Below are positions 1-5,681 of a stretch of DNA of 5,681 nucleotides, one piece after another (position 1 is the stretch's first letter; every line of letters starts with the position of its first letter). The DNA is from Halorhodospira sp. (GTDB lineage Bacteria > Pseudomonadota > Gammaproteobacteria > Nitrococcales > Halorhodospiraceae), in assembly GCA_007121755.1 (NCBI GenBank), contig SKJZ01000138.1, forward strand, positions 1 through 5,681, in the 5' to 3' direction. The notes below the pieces were generated by a model. That model ran no database searches, was not told the DNA's origin, and saw only the letters and a list, made by a program, of their open reading frames with translations. The translations under genes and the position numbers were made by a program.

Positions 1-90
1 ATGCACCTCGCCGCGACCCATCGTCAGGTCCAGGCCCTTGAGGATTTCCTTGCCGTCGACCTCGACGCGCAGATCACTGATTTCGAGCAT
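1..90 (-). CDS. sufC: SufC, Fe-S assembly ATPase, N-terminal 30 codons only
   Basis: Partial: the gene starts at the ATG at 90-88 and runs off the left edge. The visible protein begins MLEISDLRVEVDGKEILKGL and continues to residue 30 (ending GRGEVH). This matches the first strands of ABC-type ATPase SufC, just ahead of the Walker A loop, which lies outside the window. SufC is the cytosolic ATPase subunit of the SufBC2D scaffold complex and drives the conformational change needed for Fe-S cluster assembly. It follows sufB by 26 bases on the same strand, so it is almost certainly co-transcribed. AGGG at 104-101 lies 10 bases before the ATG and is the likely ribosome-binding site. A second AGGA at 96-93 is too close to the start to serve. 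Identification rests on both sequence and position next to sufB. Confidence 0.93.
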   Translation of the reverse strand, partial: MLEISDLRVEVDGKEILKGLDLTMGRGEVH

Positions 91-116
91 CGTCCTGTTT
101 CCCTGTTCCGCGCGGC

Positions 117-1592
<1,476 letters not shown>

Positions 1593-1601
1593 AATTCTCG
1601 A

Positions 1602-1607
1602 CTCTCC
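1602..1607 (-). promoter_or_regulatory. Shine-Dalgarno of sufB (decides the start)
   Basis: GGAGAG on the minus strand, nine bases before the ATG at 1592. It lies inside the 21-base gap after the regulator stop codon. It favours the 1592 start over the ATG at 1613, which abuts the regulator's TGA and lacks a comparable site. Confidence 0.7.
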
Positions 1608-1613
1608 AGCCAT

Positions 1614-2126
1614 TCAGCGATCAATAAGCTTCAACTTCGCGGGATCGGCGGAAACCGGTCCCGCGCAACCCCCATCTGTGGCCCACTGGACTTGGACGGG
1701 ATAGACGGTAACCGGAAACTCCGCGGGACGAGCCATCTCGGCCAGCGAAACGCCGTCCAACGCGCGCTGAACGACCGAACTGACCCGTGACCAGATCGCC
1801 CCCGCCGTACAACCATCAACGTGATTACACGACCCAGTACCGTCCTCCACACACTCAGTAAACGCGATCGGTCCCTCCAAGGCCTCGATAATCTCCGCGA
1901 CCGTGATTTCACCGGGGTCGCGGACCAGACCGTAGCCCCCTTTCGCGCCACGGTAGGAGCACAGTAAGCCGGCACGGACCAACTGCTTCATCACCTTGCT
2001 GGCCATAGGCTGCGGCAGCCCGTGGGCCGCCGCCAACCGGGACGGGTTGAATCGCTCCCCGGGGCTGCGCGCCATGGCCGATAAGATTACGATCCCGTAA
2101 TCCGTTTCGCGGTTAATCCTGAGCAT
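1614..2126 (-). CDS. Rrf2/IscR-family regulator of the suf operon (SUF system Fe-S assembly regulator)
   Basis: A 170-residue winged-helix DNA-binding protein of the Rrf2 family (IscR, SufR-like), expected to sense Fe-S status and repress or activate suf. The family-typical opening MLRINRETDYGIVIL sets the start at 2126. The recognition helix region is about residues 27-50 (FNPSRLAAAHGLPQPMASKV onward) and the wing is RGAKGGYGLVRDPGEIT (59-75), followed by IIEALEGP. The cluster-ligand region holds Cys92, Cys100 and Cys106 (C-X7-C-X5-C) and His102. E. coli IscR instead has C-X5-C-X5-C plus a His three residues after the last Cys; here that position is Gly109. The layout and the DGVSLAEMARP segment recall the gammaproteobacterial SUF-associated Rrf2 group rather than true IscR. 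A tail of about 20-25 residues with an extra Cys154 extends past the usual end. It lies directly upstream of sufB in the same operon. The reading frame stays open to 2513, but that extension does not resemble the family. No Shine-Dalgarno precedes the ATG. Confidence 0.93.
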   Translation of the reverse strand: MLRINRETDYGIVILSAMARSPGERFNPSRLAAAHGLPQPMASKVMKQLVRAGLLCSYRGAKGGYGLVRDPGEITVAEIIEALEGPIAFTECVEDGTGSCNHVDGCTAGAIWSRVSSVVQRALDGVSLAEMARPAEFPVTVYPVQVQWATDGGCAGPVSADPAKLKLIDR

Positions 2127-2140
2127 TACGGGCAGGATTA
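2114..2140. repeat. 8-bp inverted repeat around the regulator start codon and -10 box
   Basis: TAATCCTG (2114-2121) and CAGGATTA (2133-2140) are exact reverse complements separated by 11 bases. The right arm, as seen on the plus strand, overlaps the TATAAT box and the left arm lies in codons 2-5 of the regulator. The ATG (2126-2124) sits in the spacer. It could be a DNA operator or, in longer transcripts, an RNA hairpin with AUG in the loop. Confidence 0.55.
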
Positions 2141-2165
2141 TAGCCCAATCCGTACCCGATTGGTA
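2137..2165 (-). promoter_or_regulatory. Promoter of the regulator-suf operon
   Basis: A perfect TATAAT lies at 2142-2137 on the minus strand, ending ten bases before the regulator ATG (2126). The region 17-18 bases upstream (TACCAA at 2165-2160, or GTACCA one base further) is a poor -35, as expected for a promoter that is activated or weak at -35. Normal spacing puts the transcription start at about 2130-2127, leaving 0-4 bases of leader. Inverted repeats overlap the -35 and the spacer (2145-2166) and also the -10 (2114-2140), suggesting direct control by a dimeric regulator, most simply the Rrf2 protein itself. The last point is inference. Confidence 0.6.
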
Positions 2166-2166
2166 C
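2145..2166. promoter_or_regulatory. Overlapping palindromes over the -35/spacer; candidate Rrf2 operator
   Basis: Two exact inverted repeats interlock. CCAATC (2145-2150) pairs with GATTGG (2158-2163) across 7 bases, and GTACC (2152-2156) pairs with GGTAC (2162-2166) across 5 bases. They cover the -35 and most of the spacer of the regulator-suf promoter, the usual place for a repressor site. The half-sites do not match the E. coli type 1 IscR consensus (GACT-N5-AGTC core), so assignment to this protein is inferred from position only. Confidence 0.5.
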
Positions 2167-2175
2167 ACATTGCCA

Positions 2176-2191
2176 CGGGTGATATTACCCG
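2176..2191. repeat. 16-bp near-palindrome CGGGTGATATTACCCG
   Basis: Every position pairs with its mirror except 2181/2186. It lies between the two divergent promoters, about 29 bases centre to centre from the palindromes at 2145-2166. Its right end forms TACCCGAAT (2186-2194), which nearly repeats TACCCGATT at 2153-2161, exactly 33 bases away. It may be a second binding site for the same regulator. Confidence 0.4.
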
Positions 2192-2220
2192 AATGCGACG
2201 CTAGCGTGGAGCGGCGAGGA

Positions 2221-2249
2221 TTGACGGACGGGCGCCGTCCGTTGATAGT
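2221..2249 (+). promoter_or_regulatory. Promoter for the small divergent gene
   Basis: TTGACG (2221-2226, 5 of 6 to the -35 consensus), a spacer of exactly 17 bases, and GATAGT (2244-2249, 4 of 6 to the -10 consensus). The predicted transcript would start near 2256, giving a leader of about 36 bases before the ATG at 2292. A 19-bp palindrome (2224-2242) fills almost the entire spacer, so binding there would directly affect polymerase. Confidence 0.5.
2224..2242. repeat. 19-bp palindrome ACGGACGGGCGCCGTCCGT in the promoter spacer
   Basis: Arms ACGGACGG (2224-2231) and CCGTCCGT (2235-2242) are exact reverse complements around GCG. No T-run follows on either strand, so it is not a standard intrinsic terminator. 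Its position between -35 and -10 is that of an operator for a repressor, or of a MerR-type activator site. Confidence 0.5.
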
Positions 2250-2291
2250 GAAGGCACTCCAAGGTGTGGGCGGACACGCTGTGGCACCACC

Positions 2292-2564
2292 ATGAATCCA
2301 CCGAGAGACAGGCTCAAACCTGGCACCAAACGGCGTTTGGTCATCGAGGAGCTGGAGGCCGGCTGGGAAGTGGTCTTCTACGGCCCCGACGGCTCGGTCC
2401 GCCATGTCAGCCACAGCGACTCCGAGATCGCTGCACTGCGGGCAGCGTACTGGATCGCCCGCTACTACGGCTATAAGGATCGTGTTCTGCTCAAGACCCG
2501 GCTGGTCGACCACGAGTTGGATCTCGCGGGGCTGATGGAGCGGCGCGACGGCCTGTCCAGATAG
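2292..2564 (+). CDS. Hypothetical protein, 90 residues, divergent from the suf regulator
   Basis: I do not recognise this family. The protein is soluble-looking, with no signal peptide or membrane segment. By count it has 16 Arg/Lys against 14 Asp/Glu. A likely beta-hairpin (WEVVFYGPDGSVRHVS, about residues 25-40) leads into an aromatic-rich helix (SEIAALRAAYWIARYYGY, about 44-61), then a charged C-terminal segment. Codons mostly end in G or C, as in the neighbouring real genes, and the reading frame agrees with a promoter at 2221-2249; both support a genuine gene. ATG 2292 is the only plausible start: there is no in-frame ATG, GTG or TTG between it and the stop at 2202-2204. The ribosome-binding site is poor (nearest AAGG at 2261-2264, too far). 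It ends 24 bases short of the convergent uvrB stop. A role in Fe-S metabolism would be only guilt by adjacency. Confidence 0.7.
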   Translation: MNPPRDRLKPGTKRRLVIEELEAGWEVVFYGPDGSVRHVSHSDSEIAALRAAYWIARYYGYKDRVLLKTRLVDHELDLAGLMERRDGLSR

Positions 2565-2576
2565 ACCGGCCCGGTC
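2564..2576. terminator. Short GC hairpin between the convergent genes
   Basis: GACCG (2564-2568) and CGGTC (2572-2576) can pair in the 24-base gap between the small gene and uvrB, which converge. Neither strand has a following T-run, so at best it is a weak bidirectional terminator; it may be chance in GC-rich DNA. Confidence 0.2.
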
Positions 2577-2588
2577 GGCGGGGCGGGG

Positions 2589-4598
2589 TCACCCCTGAAG
2601 CAAGACCTCCTTCTCGATCCGCTTGACTTCGTCGCGCAGCCGGGCCGCCTCCTCGAACTCCAGTTCCCGGGCGTGGCGGTGCATCCGCTTCTCGAGATCG
2701 CGAATACGCCGGACCGCTTCGCCGGCATCCATGCCGCCATAGACCGGCACCTCTTCGGCGACACCGGCCGCCGGCGCCGTCCGGCCCGGGGCCGGCACGC
2801 CGCCCCGCTCCATGATGTCGGCAACGGCCTTGCGGATCCCGATCGGGGTGATCCCGTGCTCCTCGTTGAAAGCCTTCTGCTTGGCGCGCCGCCGTTCGGT
2901 CTCGTCCATGGCGCGGCGCATGGAGTCGGTGACCCGGTCGGCGTAAAGGATTGCCCTGCCGTGGAGGTTACGGGCGGCGCGGCCGACGGTCTGGATCAAC
3001 GAGCGCTCCGAGCGCAAAAAGCCCTCCTTATCGGCGTCGAGAATCGCCACCAACGAGACCTCGGGGATATCCAGCCCCTCGCGCAACAGGTTGATCCCCA
3101 CTAAGACGTCGAACTCGCCCAGCCGCAGGTCGCGAATGATCTCGGTGCGCTCCACGGTATCGATATCGGAGTGGAGGTAGCGCACCCGGACGTCGTTCTC
3201 CGCCAGGTAGTCGGTCAGATCCTCGGCCATGCGTTTGGTCAGCGTGGTCACCAGGATTCGTTCATCCCGCGCCGCACGCATCCGGATCTCGCCGTAGAGA
3301 TCGTCGACCTGGGTGGTGGCCGGCCGGACCTCCACCTCGGGGTCGACCAGCCCGGTCGGCCGCACCACCTGCTCCGCCACCTGCCCCGTATTGGCCTCCT
3401 CATAGGGGCCCGGCGTCGCCGAGACGAAGACCATCTGCGGCGCGAGGCGCAGGAACTCCTCGAACTGCAGCGGCCGGTTGTCCAACGCCGACGGCAGCCG
3501 GAAACCGTACTCCACCAGCGTCTGCTTACGGGAGCGGTCGCCTTTGTACATACCGCCCAATTGCGGGATGGTGACGTGGGACTCGTCGATAAAGAGCAGC
3601 GTCTCCGCCGGCAGGTAGTCGAAGAGCGTCGGCGGCGGCTCTCCGGGCTGCCGCCCCGAGAGATAGCGGGAGTAGTTCTCGATACCGGAGCAGTAGCCGA
3701 GCTCCAGCATCATCTCCAGATCGAAGCGGGTGCGCTCCTCGAGGCGCTGCGCCTCGACCAGCTTGTCGGCGGCGCGCAACTCCGCCAGCCGCTCGCGCAG
3801 CTCTTCGCGGATCCGCCCCACCGCCTCCTGGACCCGCTCGCGGGGTGTCACGTAGTGGGTTTTTGGGTAGATCGTGGCGCGGGGAACCCGGCGCAGCAAC
3901 TCGCCGGTCAGCGGGTCGAACCACGCCAAGTCCTCGATCTCGTCATCGAAAAGCTGCAGCCGGATCGCCTCCTCCTCGGACTCGGCGGGGAAGATATCGA
4001 CCACCTCTCCCCGTACCCGATAGGTGCCGCGCGCCAACTCGACGTCATTGCGGGTGTACTGAAGCTCCGCCAGGCGCCGCAGGATGTCGCGCTGATCGAT
4101 ACGGTCCCCGCGCACCAGGTGGAGGATCATCGCCAGATAGGCGTTGGGATCGCCGAGACCGTAGATCGACGAGACCGACGCGACGATAACCGTATCCCGC
4201 CGCTCCAGAACCGCCTTGGTCGCGGAGAGGCGCATCTGCTCAATGTGCTCGTTGACCGAGGCGTCCTTCTCGATAAAGGTGTCGGACGCCGGCACATAGG
4301 CCTCGGGCTGGTAGTAATCGTAATAGGAGACGAAGTACTCGACCCGGTTTTTCGGGAAGAACTCCTTCATTTCGCCGTAGAGCTGGGCGGCGAGGGTCTT
4401 GTTGGGCGCCAACACCAGCGCCGGGCGCTGCAAGCGCTCAATGACATTGGCCATGGTGAAGGTCTTTCCCGAACCGGTCACCCCCAACAGCGTCTGGGCG
4501 GAGAGCCCCGCCTCCAATCCGGCCACCAGCCTTTCGATGGCCTCGGGCTGATCCCCGGCTGGTTCAAAACGGGAGCTAATGGCAAACCGATCAGACAT
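2589..4598 (-). CDS. uvrB: UvrB, damage-recognition helicase subunit of the UvrABC excinuclease
   Basis: UvrB receives damaged DNA from UvrA, verifies the lesion using its beta-hairpin and ATPase, and recruits UvrC for incision (nucleotide excision repair). The protein has 669 residues; E. coli UvrB has 673. In order: Walker A GVTGSGKT (39-46); the tyrosine-rich beta-hairpin SYYDYYQPEAYVPASDTFIE (91-110); the helicase motif II DESH (338-341); SATPG (393-397); GINLLREGLDIPE (501-513); QTVGRAARN (536-544). The C-terminal UVR coiled-coil domain that contacts UvrC (about 624-665) includes ELEFEEAARLRDEVKRIEKE. All catalytic motifs are intact. The ATG at 4598 gives the standard N-terminus (FEPAGDQPEAI at 11-21); a GGAA nine bases upstream is a modest ribosome-binding site. 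It diverges from an aminotransferase gene across 86 bases, in which I see no LexA box of the CTGT-N8-ACAG type. The uvrB/aminotransferase pairing is, from memory, also found in Pseudomonas. Confidence 0.98.
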   Translation of the reverse strand: MSDRFAISSRFEPAGDQPEAIERLVAGLEAGLSAQTLLGVTGSGKTFTMANVIERLQRPALVLAPNKTLAAQLYGEMKEFFPKNRVEYFVSYYDYYQPEAYVPASDTFIEKDASVNEHIEQMRLSATKAVLERRDTVIVASVSSIYGLGDPNAYLAMILHLVRGDRIDQRDILRRLAELQYTRNDVELARGTYRVRGEVVDIFPAESEEEAIRLQLFDDEIEDLAWFDPLTGELLRRVPRATIYPKTHYVTPRERVQEAVGRIREELRERLAELRAADKLVEAQRLEERTRFDLEMMLELGYCSGIENYSRYLSGRQPGEPPPTLFDYLPAETLLFIDESHVTIPQLGGMYKGDRSRKQTLVEYGFRLPSALDNRPLQFEEFLRLAPQMVFVSATPGPYEEANTGQVAEQVVRPTGLVDPEVEVRPATTQVDDLYGEIRMRAARDERILVTTLTKRMAEDLTDYLAENDVRVRYLHSDIDTVERTEIIRDLRLGEFDVLVGINLLREGLDIPEVSLVAILDADKEGFLRSERSLIQTVGRAARNLHGRAILYADRVTDSMRRAMDETERRRAKQKAFNEEHGITPIGIRKAVADIMERGGVPAPGRTAPAAGVAEEVPVYGGMDAGEAVRRIRDLEKRMHRHARELEFEEAARLRDEVKRIEKEVLLQG

Positions 4599-4621
4599 TT
4601 ATGGAATTTCCGCCCTAATGT

Positions 4622-4652
4622 TTGGAAACGGGCATACGTAAGCCCTTATCAT
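4622..4652 (+). promoter_or_regulatory. Putative promoter of the aminotransferase gene
   Basis: TATCAT (4647-4652) matches the -10 consensus at 5 of 6 positions and would start transcription near 4659, about 26 bases before the ATG. The -35 is uncertain: TTGGAA (4622-4627) is a better match but with a 19-base spacer, while GGAAAC (4624-4629) has 17 but a poor match. On the opposite strand the same bases give TATGAT (4653-4648), a possible -10 for uvrB, but no good -35 for it is visible. Confidence 0.35.
4630..4645. repeat. 16-bp near-palindrome GGGCATACGTAAGCCC between uvrB and the aminotransferase
   Basis: All positions pair with their mirror except 4634/4641. It sits immediately before the plus-strand TATCAT and within the shared 86-base divergent region, a fitting place for an operator affecting one or both genes. 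It does not resemble a LexA box. No regulator can be named. Confidence 0.4.
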
Positions 4653-4674
4653 ATACGGCACATCAATCGACACC

Positions 4675-4678
4675 GGAG
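4675..4678 (+). promoter_or_regulatory. Shine-Dalgarno of the aminotransferase gene
   Basis: GGAG six bases before the ATG at 4685. It supports that start and is the best ribosome-binding site in the window. Confidence 0.75.
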
Positions 4679-4684
4679 CACTAC

Positions 4685-5681
<997 letters not shown>

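Noticed and set aside
2145..2166. An E. coli-type (type 1) IscR box at the suf promoter
   Set aside because: The GACT-N5-AGTC core is absent; the palindromes here have different half-sites, so no named IscR box is claimed.
2221..2249. The 19-bp GC palindrome as an intrinsic terminator
   Set aside because: There is no T-run after it on either strand, and no gene ends nearby on either side; it sits between well-spaced -35 and -10 boxes.
2281..2290. GTGG-CA-CCAC just before the small gene's ATG, as a translational hairpin
   Set aside because: Four-base arms with a two-base loop cannot form a stable hairpin; probably chance.
2127..2513. A 129-residue N-terminal extension of the Rrf2 regulator, open to 2513
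   Set aside because: Family N-termini begin at MLRxxRxTDY. The extension would run through the promoter region and antisense to the small gene, and resembles nothing known.

Overview
The window is GC-rich, densely coded bacterial DNA. The gene content (an Rrf2-type regulator leading a sufBC operon, and uvrB divergent from a class I aspartate aminotransferase) suggests a gammaproteobacterium. My best guess is the Ectothiorhodospiraceae/Halorhodospira side of the Chromatiales, but that is an impression from protein sequence, not a computed placement.

Layout. Bases 1-2126 hold the front of an iron-sulphur cluster assembly operon read on the minus strand. In transcription order it is an IscR-like Rrf2 regulator (2126-1614), sufB (1592-117), and the first 30 codons of sufC (90-1, running off the left edge). 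Bases 2127-2291 are a 165-base divergent intergenic region rich in inverted repeats. It carries a consensus TATAAT almost on top of the regulator start codon, and on the plus strand a TTGACG-17-GATAGT promoter whose spacer is nearly filled by a palindrome. That promoter faces a 90-residue protein I cannot identify (2292-2564, +). Converging on it from the right is uvrB (4598-2589, -). An 86-base intergenic region (4599-4684) separates uvrB from a divergent aminotransferase gene (4685 to the right edge, +, 3' end missing).

How the genes fit. SufB is the scaffold subunit and SufC the ATPase of the SufBC2D complex that builds Fe-S clusters. The regulator, with three cysteines placed as in IscR-type cluster sensors, probably controls its own operon through the palindromic sites over its promoter. 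UvrB (nucleotide excision repair) and the aminotransferase (amino acid metabolism) are housekeeping genes with no evident functional tie to suf.

No tRNA, rRNA, CRISPR, insertion sequence or prophage gene is visible, and every core protein looks intact. The less ordinary material is the 2114-2291 intergenic region: an apparently leaderless regulator, a start codon enclosed by an inverted repeat, several operator-like palindromes, and an orphan small gene under its own palindrome-bearing promoter. I do not see an exotic multi-gene system.
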